A stretch of 64,000 bases of DNA, from positions 1-64,000 of the forward strand of contig JADGEI010000008.1 in the NCBI GenBank assembly GCA_016744455.1, in the 5' to 3' direction. Source of the stretch: Alcanivoracaceae bacterium (lineage in GTDB: Bacteria > Pseudomonadota > Gammaproteobacteria > Xanthomonadales > Marinicellaceae). Positions 29,325-37,190 of the stretch are shown here, piece after piece. Both the position numbers and the translations under genes were made by a program. A model generated the notes under the pieces. It ran no database searches and was not told the origin of the DNA. It saw only the letters and a list, made by a program, of their open reading frames with translations. How positions within the stretch are numbered: the stretch's first letter is position 1; every line of letters starts with the position of its first letter.

Positions 29325-29958
29325 CGTACTTATATTACTAGTTTTAGCCTTTAATGTTAATGCTAATCCAAATGCTGTTATAAATTTAAAACCCCACTAT
29401 GATGCGCAACATAACTTAGTAACACCAGATAAGATTTTATTAGCTAAGGCAATCCGTGCGTATCAAGGTGGATACAATAAATCGGCGATGACAAAATTCC
29501 AACAATCTGCTGCTTTTGGAAACTCTGATGCTCAAATGTATATTGGTTTAATGTATATAAAAGCTTTAGGTGTTCCTAGTAATTGGGCGAAGGGATATGC
29601 ATGGATAAAGTTAGCCGCGCAAAGCCAAAATCGGAAACACATAGAATTAAAACACAATATAGAGAAGAACTTGAAGCCTGATGAACTTAAGCAATCTGAA
29701 ATAGAGTATCAACTAATAAGTAAAGATTACAATGATGTTGCAACTTTAAAGCGTAGAGATAGATGGGTAAGAAAACAAAAGATGAAAAGTACAGGATCAA
29801 GAACAGGTTCTCAAACAGCAAATGTGCAGACTCAGGCATTAAATGGTGCTAAATTAAACAGCGATGCCACTTCAAATCTTGAAACTATGAATGAATTTAT
29901 TAATGAATATAATTTCGGTATAGTCACAGCTGGAAAAATAAAAACAAAAGATGATTAG
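29311..29958 (+). CDS. Secreted Sel1-repeat protein, copy 2
   Basis: The product has 215 residues and a signal peptide (MKTINVLILLVLAFNVNAN). It parallels copy 1 along its length: PNAVINLKPHYDAQHNLVTPDKI, YNKSAMTKFQQSAAFGNSDAQMYIGLMYIKALG, NWAKGYAWIKLAA and LKRRDRWVRKQKMKSTGSRTGS. The frame is open upstream, but ATG 29311 has GGAGAAAGA before it and begins the signal peptide, inside the end of copy 1. The strict conservation of RRDRWV and GSRTGS between the copies marks them as functional surfaces. Its stop overlaps the convergent M23 gene by four bases. Confidence 0.8.
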   Translation: MKTINVLILLVLAFNVNANPNAVINLKPHYDAQHNLVTPDKILLAKAIRAYQGGYNKSAMTKFQQSAAFGNSDAQMYIGLMYIKALGVPSNWAKGYAWIKLAAQSQNRKHIELKHNIEKNLKPDELKQSEIEYQLISKDYNDVATLKRRDRWVRKQKMKSTGSRTGSQTANVQTQALNGAKLNSDATSNLETMNEFINEYNFGIVTAGKIKTKDD

Positions 29959-30770
29959 TTTGGACTTTCAGAAATAATCAGTTGTGGGTCTAATCTGGTT
30001 TTGCCAAGATTGACCCGCCAGTCCAAATGAGGGCCTGTGGCACGACCTGTCATGCCAATTTCACCAATTTTTTCACCTTGTTTTACCTGTAATCCCACTT
30101 GTACATTAACCTGAGAGAGGTGCATAAATGTTGTGGTTAATCCATAACCATGATCGATGATAACAGTCCCTCCGGTGTAATACATCCCTGTTTCTGCCAA
30201 TCGAATAATGCCACTGGCAGGAGCTACCACCTCCGTACCAGTCTTGTTAGCAATATCCATGCCATAATGTGGACGTTTAGGTTTGCCGTTCAGGACCCTG
30301 CGAGAACCATAGACACCGCTGACACGACCATGACTTGGCCACATGAAAGTCTCTAAAAAGCCCCTTCTTAAATCCATAAAAGAACGAGCTTTCGCTACTT
30401 TAACATTGTCTGCTTTAATTTGTGTATATACACTGGTAGGTGGAGTAACTTTGTTAGTAGGCAAGCCATTAATTATTTCGGTTGGAAAGTCTCTGGTTGT
30501 TACATCAATGGTGGCCTTAAAGGTCACATTTTGATAAGTAATTGCCAGATTAATCGGCTTTTCGTCAAACCGACCAAAACCAAACATGAAATAACCATCT
30601 TTAGTTGTATTGGTATTACTTCCATTAATTTTAACTGCGGCAGTTTTATTGGTCTGAGCAATAATTAAACCACCTTGGGTTGGTTTTCCCTTGAGGCTGA
30701 GAAAATAGTCTTGGGCAAAGACTGGCTTCAATAAAGTTAATGTAAGAAAAAACAAAAGTGTAATTTTCAT
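29955..30770 (-). CDS. Secreted M23 family peptidase
   Basis: This 271-residue exported protein has a signal peptide (MKITLLFFLTLTLLKPVFAQ), a beta-rich N-terminal domain and a C-terminal LytM-like M23 domain. The first zinc motif is HYGMD, a second His is in TTFMHLSQV, and the final motif is GPHLDWRVN. In LytM the last motif is HxH, and its second His binds zinc; here it is Asp. HLDWR-type variants are, as I recall, common in proteobacterial M23 proteins and may keep activity through Asp. The role is probably cleavage or regulation of peptidoglycan cross-links. It is convergent with the Sel1 pair. Confidence 0.85.
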   Translation of the reverse strand: MKITLLFFLTLTLLKPVFAQDYFLSLKGKPTQGGLIIAQTNKTAAVKINGSNTNTTKDGYFMFGFGRFDEKPINLAITYQNVTFKATIDVTTRDFPTEIINGLPTNKVTPPTSVYTQIKADNVKVAKARSFMDLRRGFLETFMWPSHGRVSGVYGSRRVLNGKPKRPHYGMDIANKTGTEVVAPASGIIRLAETGMYYTGGTVIIDHGYGLTTTFMHLSQVNVQVGLQVKQGEKIGEIGMTGRATGPHLDWRVNLGKTRLDPQLIISESPN

Positions 30771-30806
30771 GGTTAATTTAATATTATTTTAGAAAGTAAT
30801 AATATT

Positions 30807-31715
30807 TTATAGTAAATAGTATATAAAAACAAATGAGAATAAATTGTTAATAGTATGAAGTGTTATGGGAGCTATGATGCTGTTGAATTTGTAATATATC
30901 CAGCATAATGTAGATGAGATGGTGAATATCCCAAGAAATAACATAAATTTAGTTTCTAATGGTGTATTTATTAAAAAATAATAATAATGTACGGCTACAA
31001 ATTCACAATTTATTATTAAGGTTCCCAAAATAGCTTTTTTCTTTTCAATAAAATATCGAAATAAAAGTCCTCTGAATAATAACTCTTCAACTGTAGGAGC
31101 AATGATCACAATGAAGATAAAAGCAACTATTGTTTCCTTGCGTATAAAATTGTTTAGGTTCTGCGGGTTGCTGTCTATTTCTATATTTAATAGGTGTACA
31201 AAAATAAAGTTTAATAAAACTGATAAGGCTATAAATAGTGAAACAAATTTAAATAGCTTTTTATATTTCAGCTCTTTAATTTTGGCTTCTTTAGGTTTTA
31301 CTATTACTAACCAGATAATAAATACAGGAACAAAAATAAAAAATATGTACTTTATATAGGTGAGTTTATAATTGGTGTCAGTTGTGGAATAAAAATGAGA
31401 TAATGATATTCCAGGATTTTGATTTGAAAGTAATGTGTGTAAAAAATTATTTGCATCTTTAGAGAACTTAACTACAGTAAAATTTATTACAGCTTGTTTC
31501 TCATCAAGTAGGACTTCTATATTTTGATTAATATGTAATTTTGAAATTTTAGTTCTATAAGCTTCTAATATTTGATTTTGCCTACTTTCTTCAAAAAAAA
31601 ATGCTAAGCTTTCGATTTTTTCAGTAAAATCATTTGACCGAGTGCTATATAGGACTATTAATTCGAAAAGTATTATTGCTATAATTATCCATTTAAGGTG
31701 TTTTTTTTCCTTCAT
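30807..31715 (-). CDS. CPBP family intramembrane protease
   Basis: This 302-residue membrane protein belongs to the CAAX-protease/bacteriocin-processing (Abi) family. Its motifs are EELLFRGLLFRY near residue 209 (Glu-Glu and Arg), EFVAVHYYYF with the conserved His, and a third in APITLHTINN. One membrane helix at the start precedes a soluble region of about 85 residues, then several helices. Family members cleave prenylated or membrane proteins, and some give immunity to their own bacteriocins. The gene is very AT-rich and follows a terminator hairpin, so it is probably transcribed alone. Confidence 0.85.
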   Translation of the reverse strand: MKEKKHLKWIIIAIILFELIVLYSTRSNDFTEKIESLAFFFEESRQNQILEAYRTKISKLHINQNIEVLLDEKQAVINFTVVKFSKDANNFLHTLLSNQNPGISLSHFYSTTDTNYKLTYIKYIFFIFVPVFIIWLVIVKPKEAKIKELKYKKLFKFVSLFIALSVLLNFIFVHLLNIEIDSNPQNLNNFIRKETIVAFIFIVIIAPTVEELLFRGLLFRYFIEKKKAILGTLIINCEFVAVHYYYFLINTPLETKFMLFLGIFTISSTLCWIYYKFNSIIAPITLHTINNLFSFVFIYYLL

Positions 31716-31733
31716 TTTAATAAAAACGAAACT

Positions 31734-31762
31734 AATGACTCGTAGTGTGATTACGAGTCATT
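31734..31762 (-). terminator. Intrinsic terminator after the cysteine-rich gene
   Basis: A perfect 11-bp inverted repeat, AATGACTCGTA (31734-31744) and TACGAGTCATT (31752-31762), has a 7-base loop. On the minus strand it follows the cysteine-rich gene by 16 bases and is succeeded by AGTTTCGTTTTTA, a good T-tract. Confidence 0.75.
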
Positions 31763-31778
31763 ATATCAAATCTACATA

Positions 31779-32417
31779 CTATGGGTAAATAGTAAATGGC
31801 CCACTACTTAATATAGTGTCCCCGAAATAACCCCATGGATTGAATAAAAACGAATTTTGATCTGGTGGAGGGTTGCAGTGTACTTCACAAGAATTAGTCC
31901 AACAACTTGATCTACATACTGAAGCCCCATATCTACAGTTGTTACATCTCGTATTGCACATAGCAGTATTTGTTGCACAATTTGCAGCCCCAATAAGCAC
32001 AATGACTACGCACCAAGGACATTTTTTATCATTCGAAACCCCATTGTCACGATAGAATTTATTAATATCAATATGACCTGTTTTTTCATTTCTCAAGCCT
32101 GATGGATTGTATACTTCCCAGTATACGATAGCCTTTTTTATGTAGTATTTATATGGAACCTTGTCTTTTAATTCAATTACTCCTTGATAATTAGAATTTG
32201 AAAAAGATTCAGCAAAAGTTTGTTTTTCTTTCTCCTCATCATAAATGAATTTATTTATACTGATGTTTGATATGTATTGCATATACGAGTCATTCATAAC
32301 AGCTTTGACCATCTCTGAGTCAAAGTATCCTTCTTTGTTTTTATATGTCGTTGTTTGAATTTGTGCAAATGATACTATAGAAAAGAGTATCAGAATTATC
32401 GTTAAATTAATTTTCAT
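31779..32417 (-). CDS. Cysteine-rich secreted protein, unknown family
   Basis: The product has 212 residues with a signal peptide (MKINLTIILILFSIVSFAQ). I do not recognise it. Residues about 20-130 form a polar, Tyr-rich domain. From about residue 136 there are ten cysteines in some 50 residues: CPWC, then AANC, AMC, TRC, NNC, SVC, SSC, NSC and VHC, followed by a Pro/Phe/Gly-rich tail. The even number and dense spacing suggest disulphides or a metal cluster after export. GGAG before the ATG supports the start. It is divergent from a small XRE regulator 124 bases away and has its own terminator, so it may form a regulated single-gene unit. Confidence 0.7.
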   Translation of the reverse strand: MKINLTIILILFSIVSFAQIQTTTYKNKEGYFDSEMVKAVMNDSYMQYISNISINKFIYDEEKEKQTFAESFSNSNYQGVIELKDKVPYKYYIKKAIVYWEVYNPSGLRNEKTGHIDINKFYRDNGVSNDKKCPWCVVIVLIGAANCATNTAMCNTRCNNCRYGASVCRSSCWTNSCEVHCNPPPDQNSFLFNPWGYFGDTILSSGPFTIYP

Positions 32418-32481
32418 GTGGTTCTCCTTGGGTTCTTAAAAAAATCCTATAATTAAATTATCGGTTTTTTAATATAATTAG

Positions 32482-32515
32482 TAGGAATTGGAATAATATC
32501 CTAATACGGGATAAT
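32482..32515 (+). promoter_or_regulatory. Promoter and candidate operator of the XRE gene
   Basis: TTGGAA (32488-32493), a 16-base spacer and GATAAT (32510-32515) form a plausible promoter 26 bases before the XRE start codon. An inverted repeat TAGGA/TCCTA (32482-32486 and 32499-32503) overlaps the -35 and spacer. This fits self-repression by the encoded regulator and could also affect the divergent cysteine-rich gene. Confidence 0.4.
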
Positions 32516-32541
32516 TAACAAGGTGATTTATATTCTTTTTC

Positions 32542-32793
32542 ATGAAAAGAAGTATATGGCATCAAAACTATGTAACTTTGAGGAAACAATTAAAAACTTT
32601 AAGAGTTGAAAACAACTTTACACAAGTTGAATTATCTAAAAAGTTAGATAAACATCAAAGTTACGTATCAAAATATGAAAATGGAGATAGGAATATTGAT
32701 ATTATTGAGCTCATTCAGATATGCGATGCTATAAATGTTGATTTAGTAAATTTCATAAAACTTTTGTATCAGGATATAACTAAACATAAATAA
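32542..32793 (+). CDS. Small XRE-family transcriptional regulator
   Basis: The product has 83 residues and is almost entirely one Cro/C1-type helix-turn-helix. Helix 2-turn-helix 3 reads FTQVELSKKLDKHQSYVSKYENGDRNID, with the typical Q..S..YE pattern, and IIELIQICDAINVD forms helix 4-5. No sensor domain is present, so DNA binding is probably controlled by amount or a partner. It is divergent from the cysteine-rich secreted protein and may regulate it and itself. About 188 bases without a recognisable gene follow it. Confidence 0.85.
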   Translation: MKRSIWHQNYVTLRKQLKTLRVENNFTQVELSKKLDKHQSYVSKYENGDRNIDIIELIQICDAINVDLVNFIKLLYQDITKHK

Positions 32794-32981
32794 TGGGAAA
32801 CTTTACAGCTATTCGATTTACATAGATTACTTCGATACTAATTTATCTATTTAAGGCTTGTGTGATAATTATGTTTTTATAAGAAGTTACTTGTATTAAA
32901 AATGTTCTTTTAAATCATTAGCTTTGCAAATAAGAAATTTTGAAGCTCTCTAGAAAGATATGGTAGCTTACTGAATAGTTG

Positions 32982-33458
32982 TTACTTCTTGCTTAATAAG
33001 CAACTTGACTGGACTGCAACACCTTCGCCACGGCCACAGAAACCAAGTTTTTCAGTGGTTGTGGCTTTTACGCTAACTTGGTCAATTTTAAGATTCATAA
33101 TTGATGCCAGGTTTTTGCGGATTGGGGTAATATGAGGTTGCATTTTGGGTTCTTCACAAACAATAGTGCTATCAATATTGTTGATTTGGTAGCCTTCTTT
33201 CGTAATTAATTTGACAACATGTATAAGAAACACTTCACTTTTACAGTCTTTCCATTTGTTATCATCAGGTGGGAAATGTTGGCCAATATCTCCTAAAGCG
33301 AGAGCACCTAGCAATGAATCACAGATAGCATGAATCAATATATCGCCATCGGAGTGTGCTGCAAAGGAACGGTTGAAAGGTATTTTTATGCCTCCAAGCG
33401 TTAAGTGGTTCCCTGCACAGAAGGCATGAACATCATAACCTGTACCGATTCTGATCAC
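32982..33458 (-). CDS. ispF: 2-C-methyl-D-erythritol 2,4-cyclodiphosphate synthase
   Basis: IspF is the fifth enzyme of the MEP isoprenoid pathway and cyclises CDP-methylerythritol phosphate as a homotrimer. It has 158 residues. The metal site is GYDVHAF with Asp9 and His11, plus the downstream His in HSDGDILIHAICD. ALGDIGQHFPP and the TTEKLGFCGRGEG signature near the end are diagnostic. Its start overlaps the ispD stop by four bases, and the operon is bamD-ispD-ispF. Confidence 0.97.
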   Translation of the reverse strand: MIRIGTGYDVHAFCAGNHLTLGGIKIPFNRSFAAHSDGDILIHAICDSLLGALALGDIGQHFPPDDNKWKDCKSEVFLIHVVKLITKEGYQINNIDSTIVCEEPKMQPHITPIRKNLASIMNLKIDQVSVKATTTEKLGFCGRGEGVAVQSSCLLSKK

Positions 33459-34129
33459 TTTTTATTTAAAATAAATGTAGCCAGTAACAAATCTTCTACA
33501 TATGTAAGTTTTATATTATCACTTCGCCCTTTGATTAACAAAGGTTTGATGCCAGATTGCTCAAAGGCTGATGCTTCATCTGTAGTGGACTTCTTGTCAG
33601 ATTTCCTAAGAGCATCTATTAATTGTTGGTATGGAAATAGTTGAGGTGTTAAAGCAGCATACAGATTGTTACGATTGATTGTTTTTTCACTGTTTTTACC
33701 ATCCTTACTATACTTAATAGTATCAATCACAGGCTTAACCAAAAGCCCGCCTTGATTTTCATTTTTACAGTGTGTTATTAGTTTTTTAATATCTTGAGTA
33801 GTAACACATGCTCTAGCTGCGTCATGAACTAAGATCCAACTTGTATTTCCAACAGATGGTGCCAATATTTCTAAACCATGTAAAACAGATTGTACTCGAG
33901 ATTCTCCGCCCGTGGTATACATTAAAGGCTTGTTAGCTTTAAGTTCAATGTCTTGCCATAATTTCTGGTTCGCGGGCATGACTAAGACAATGCCTTCAAC
34001 TTCACTTATGTTGTCAAAGGCATCAATAGAATGTTGAATGACAAGTTTGCCTGCAATTTCAAGAAATTGCTTAGGTGTATCAGAAGCAAATCTTTGCCCA
34101 CTTCCTGCAGCGACAATTATGGCATACAT
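33455..34129 (-). CDS. ispD: 2-C-methyl-D-erythritol 4-phosphate cytidylyltransferase
   Basis: IspD transfers CMP to methylerythritol phosphate in the MEP pathway. The product has 224 residues. The CTP-binding loop AAGSGQRFASDTPKQFLEIAGK lies at the N-terminus, and ILVHDAARACV and the TDEASAFEQSG motif follow. It lies between bamD (7-base gap) and ispF (4-base overlap). This places two successive-pathway enzymes in one transcript, as is common in gammaproteobacteria, though the usual ftsB is absent here. Confidence 0.96.
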   Translation of the reverse strand: MYAIIVAAGSGQRFASDTPKQFLEIAGKLVIQHSIDAFDNISEVEGIVLVMPANQKLWQDIELKANKPLMYTTGGESRVQSVLHGLEILAPSVGNTSWILVHDAARACVTTQDIKKLITHCKNENQGGLLVKPVIDTIKYSKDGKNSEKTINRNNLYAALTPQLFPYQQLIDALRKSDKKSTTDEASAFEQSGIKPLLIKGRSDNIKLTYVEDLLLATFILNKK

Positions 34130-34136
34130 GGTAGCG

Positions 34137-34970
34137 TCATTCTGTTTTTTTGCTGAATATCCATAGGTCTTTAAATGAAAAGAGTTTAGATTCTAAATCC
34201 AATTCTTCACCTTGTAGATAACTGTGGTTAGGAAAATTTTCTTGTAAAATTTGTTGGTTAGACGTTGCTAACTCTTGTTGTTCCAAATGCCTGTAAGATT
34301 CTATCATTACTGCCAATGTATCAGCAACTGAATCTGTTTTTTGGTATGTTTCTAACACTTGTTTACAGCGATTAATAGCTGCCACATAGGCTTTGCGACG
34401 TAAATAATATTTTGCCACTTGCAATTCAAATGCTGCAAGCCTATTGCGTATAAAAATCATGCGTTTTTCCGCATCAGCAGCATAAGTACTATGAGGAAAT
34501 TTTTCAACGAAAGTTTTAAATGCAACAAACGCTTGTTTGGCATTTTCTTGATTTCTATCATAAGAATCATCAGGTTTTACCCTCTGCATTAGACCTCTTT
34601 CATTTTCGAAATAGATAAGACCCTTAAGGTAATATGCATAATCTAAGTGTTCGTGTGCAGGATAGTTTTTGATGAATCTATCTAAAGTAGAAATGGCTAA
34701 ATCCATTTCATAATTTCGGTAATAAGAGTATGCTAAGTCAACTGAACCTTGTTCTGCATATCGACCAAAAGGGTATTGGTTTCTTAAGTTTTTAAAACCT
34801 AGAATTGCATTGTCCCAAATTCCTAGTTCCATTGCTTTTTTTGCTTTATTGTATAAAGTTTCGGCACTGTATTTCGTTACTTCAACTGATTCTTTCTTAG
34901 AATCTTTTTTACAAGCGTTAATACTAAACATTAGTGCTGAAATTAAACAAATTGTATAAATTTTTCTCAT
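34137..34970 (-). CDS. bamD: Outer-membrane assembly lipoprotein BamD
   Basis: BamD is an essential periplasmic-facing lipoprotein of the BAM complex that inserts beta-barrels into the outer membrane. From ATG 34970 it has 277 residues with a lipoprotein signal peptide ending in SINAC. It contains TPR-like helices (LYNKAKKAMELGIWDNAILGFKNLRNQYPFG, then YYRNYEMDLAISTLDRFIKNYPAH and YYLRRKAYVAAINRCKQVL). The frame is open to 35024, but the upstream start would spoil the signal peptide and overlap rluD. It is divergent from rluD across 52 bases, as in E. coli. Confidence 0.95.
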   Translation of the reverse strand: MRKIYTICLISALMFSINACKKDSKKESVEVTKYSAETLYNKAKKAMELGIWDNAILGFKNLRNQYPFGRYAEQGSVDLAYSYYRNYEMDLAISTLDRFIKNYPAHEHLDYAYYLKGLIYFENERGLMQRVKPDDSYDRNQENAKQAFVAFKTFVEKFPHSTYAADAEKRMIFIRNRLAAFELQVAKYYLRRKAYVAAINRCKQVLETYQKTDSVADTLAVMIESYRHLEQQELATSNQQILQENFPNHSYLQGEELDLESKLFSFKDLWIFSKKTE

Positions 34971-35022
34971 TAAATTAATAACCACTTTAATAAACATCGA
35001 CATAATACTGTAAAATACAGCC

Positions 35023-36033
35023 ATGAAACAACAAAACAGTCAAATTATAACACAAATAAACAATGCCACGCCTGCTGATGCTGGATTAAGAATAGACCAA
35101 TATATTACCGCTTTGTTCCCTGAATACTCACGAGGTACTATTCAAAAGTGGATTAGCAATGGAGATGTGTTGATAAATACCGCAACCTGTAAGCCAAAAC
35201 AAAAATTAAAAGGTTTCGAAAATATCTCTATAAATGTTAAAATAGAAGCAGCTGTTGAGGATAAGCCTCAAAAGATGAATTTGAATATTCAATTTGAAGA
35301 CGATGAAATAATGGTTCTTAATAAGAAAGCAGGTGTTTTAGTTCACCCTGGTTCTGGTAATCCAGATAGGACTCTTCTAAATGGTCTTCTCGCACATAAC
35401 GATACACAAAAATTATTGCCAAGAGCGGGTATAGTTCATCGTCTTGATAAGCTTACCAGTGGTTTAATGGTTGTTGCCAAGACATCTAATGCTTTCAATT
35501 CCTTGGTTGAACAATTAAAACAGCATACCGTGACTCGGCAGTATTTTGCCATTGTAAAAGGTGTATTAACTAAAAATAATCGTATTGATATGCCAATAGG
35601 GAGGCATAAGACTAAACGCACAAAAATGGCTGTTTCAATAAATGGGAAAAGGGCCGTAACTAACTTTGAAGTGTTACATAATTTTAAACATTACACGAGC
35701 ATTAAAGTGTTTTTGGAAACAGGTCGCACCCACCAAATACGAGTGCATATGCATTATGTCGGTTATCAATTACTTGGTGATCCTGTTTATGGCAATCACT
35801 TGCGGGTCGAGCCTGATTTGGAATCAGGGTTAAAAGATGTTATACGTGAATTTCCAAGACAAGCTTTACACGCTAAAGTTTTATCATTTATCCACCCAAG
35901 AACAAATAAGCAAGTAACCTTTAAAAGTAAGCTTCCAGAAGACTTGTTGGAATTGATGGATGAGTTAACTGATTTTGATAGTTTTAATAGTGAAGGTGAC
36001 AATGATTGGGAAGTGATGTACCCAGAGGTTTAA
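35023..36033 (+). CDS. rluD: 23S rRNA pseudouridine synthase RluD
   Basis: RluD converts uridines 1911, 1915 and 1917 in helix 69 of 23S rRNA to pseudouridine. It has 336 residues. An N-terminal S4-like domain (RIDQYITALFPEYSRGTIQKWI) is followed by the catalytic domain with GIVHRLDKLTSGLMVVAKT, in which the Asp of HRLD is the nucleophile. ETGRTHQIRVHMHYVGYQLLGDPVYG is also diagnostic. The motif reads HRLDKLTSG, whereas HRLDKDTSG is usual. It is divergent from bamD, and pgeF and clpB follow after an inserted minus-strand gene. Confidence 0.95.
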   Translation: MKQQNSQIITQINNATPADAGLRIDQYITALFPEYSRGTIQKWISNGDVLINTATCKPKQKLKGFENISINVKIEAAVEDKPQKMNLNIQFEDDEIMVLNKKAGVLVHPGSGNPDRTLLNGLLAHNDTQKLLPRAGIVHRLDKLTSGLMVVAKTSNAFNSLVEQLKQHTVTRQYFAIVKGVLTKNNRIDMPIGRHKTKRTKMAVSINGKRAVTNFEVLHNFKHYTSIKVFLETGRTHQIRVHMHYVGYQLLGDPVYGNHLRVEPDLESGLKDVIREFPRQALHAKVLSFIHPRTNKQVTFKSKLPEDLLELMDELTDFDSFNSEGDNDWEVMYPEV

Positions 36034-37106
36034 CTTTTTACCTTAGTCATTAGGGGTGTATAAATAAAAGAAGTGATGATTAATAGTAATAATATAATTA
36101 AGGCATAAAGGTTATTAACAGGAACCGACTGTGGCGAGCCTCTTACTATAAGAGTTATTGAGTTGTTGCTGATATCGGGGTCGTTGTCAGAAATAATATT
36201 GACTGAATTTATAATTTCACCGAATCCACGTGCATGTGCTTTCATTGCGCATTGTATACTTGTGTTAGCCGCGATCTCTCCCAGGCTTATAGAGTGTGCT
36301 TCTTCGGTTACTACGATATTGACATCATCAGAACAAGTTAAGCTCGTGAATTGTAAATTCTCAGAAATAATATTTTCTAGGACTACATTGGTGGCAAGTA
36401 TGTTGCTTAAATTGTTAATGGTTATATCGAAATTTATGATTTCATTGGTTGGTAATATATCGTTAGCGTTTGATGTGTATTCTAAAGCTAAATCGGCCTC
36501 AATAGCCGCTGCAACATAAGGGCAATTTGCTGTCATTTCTAAATTCACTCCCCAAACTTTTAAAGAGCCGCTAATATAGCGTGCATCAATAGTGTTTGGT
36601 GAATCGTCTGTTTCTTCATATAGCTGAATGTAAAATTTGGAATCGCTTAAAGAAACCACGTCAACATTGCCAGTATCGGTAATATCTAATATTGAGCTTG
36701 TTGAAAAACTCATCGAACCAGATGAGTGGTTGCCGGCACCAACTCTAAATTTGATGCTATTATCATCTCCTTGATTGGAATCGCTGAAATAAATGATTGC
36801 TTCAGAAAAATAACTTCTTCCAACGGTTTCGATAATAATATTAGAAGTCTCAAAACCTGTAATTGTATCGCCATTAATGCAATTGGTCACAATGTTGTTA
36901 GGTTGATCTTTGGCATCCCATGATTCTCCATCAACAACAGAAAAATCTAATTCTACAAAAGAGTTAGGTGTTGATTGAACTGCATTAGATGAAATGATTC
37001 CTTCAATAAAATTATTACTTCCTAGGTTTTGTTTTTCTGCACAGACAAGCGTTGTTACGATGAGCATAACAGCTATATAAATCATTGTCTGAAATTTAGT
37101 AAGCAT
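36030..37106 (-). CDS. Secreted DUF11-like protein with sorting tail
   Basis: This 358-residue exported protein has a signal peptide (ending LVCAEKQ). A beta-rich domain follows with choice-of-anchor character (EGIISSNAVQSTPNSFVELDF, YIQLYEETDDSPNTID). Then comes a DUF11/conserved-repeat domain (LPTNEIINFDITINNLSNILATNVVLEN). The end is PVNNLYALIILLLLIITSFIY plus a short basic tail. A Pro-rich start, one membrane helix and a basic end resemble IPTL-CTERM sorting signals, so the protein is probably surface-anchored. It stands between rluD and pgeF on the opposite strand, splitting a commonly conserved gene order. The exact ligand or role is unknown. Confidence 0.75.
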   Translation of the reverse strand: MLTKFQTMIYIAVMLIVTTLVCAEKQNLGSNNFIEGIISSNAVQSTPNSFVELDFSVVDGESWDAKDQPNNIVTNCINGDTITGFETSNIIIETVGRSYFSEAIIYFSDSNQGDDNSIKFRVGAGNHSSGSMSFSTSSILDITDTGNVDVVSLSDSKFYIQLYEETDDSPNTIDARYISGSLKVWGVNLEMTANCPYVAAAIEADLALEYTSNANDILPTNEIINFDITINNLSNILATNVVLENIISENLQFTSLTCSDDVNIVVTEEAHSISLGEIAANTSIQCAMKAHARGFGEIINSVNIISDNDPDISNNSITLIVRGSPQSVPVNNLYALIILLLLIITSFIYTPLMTKVKS

Positions 37107-37190
37107 TGAGAAAACAATTTCCTTTAAAATTATAAAACGTCAATTAACGACATTATAGTAAAATAAACTGCTAAAAGGTAGTTATAAATC

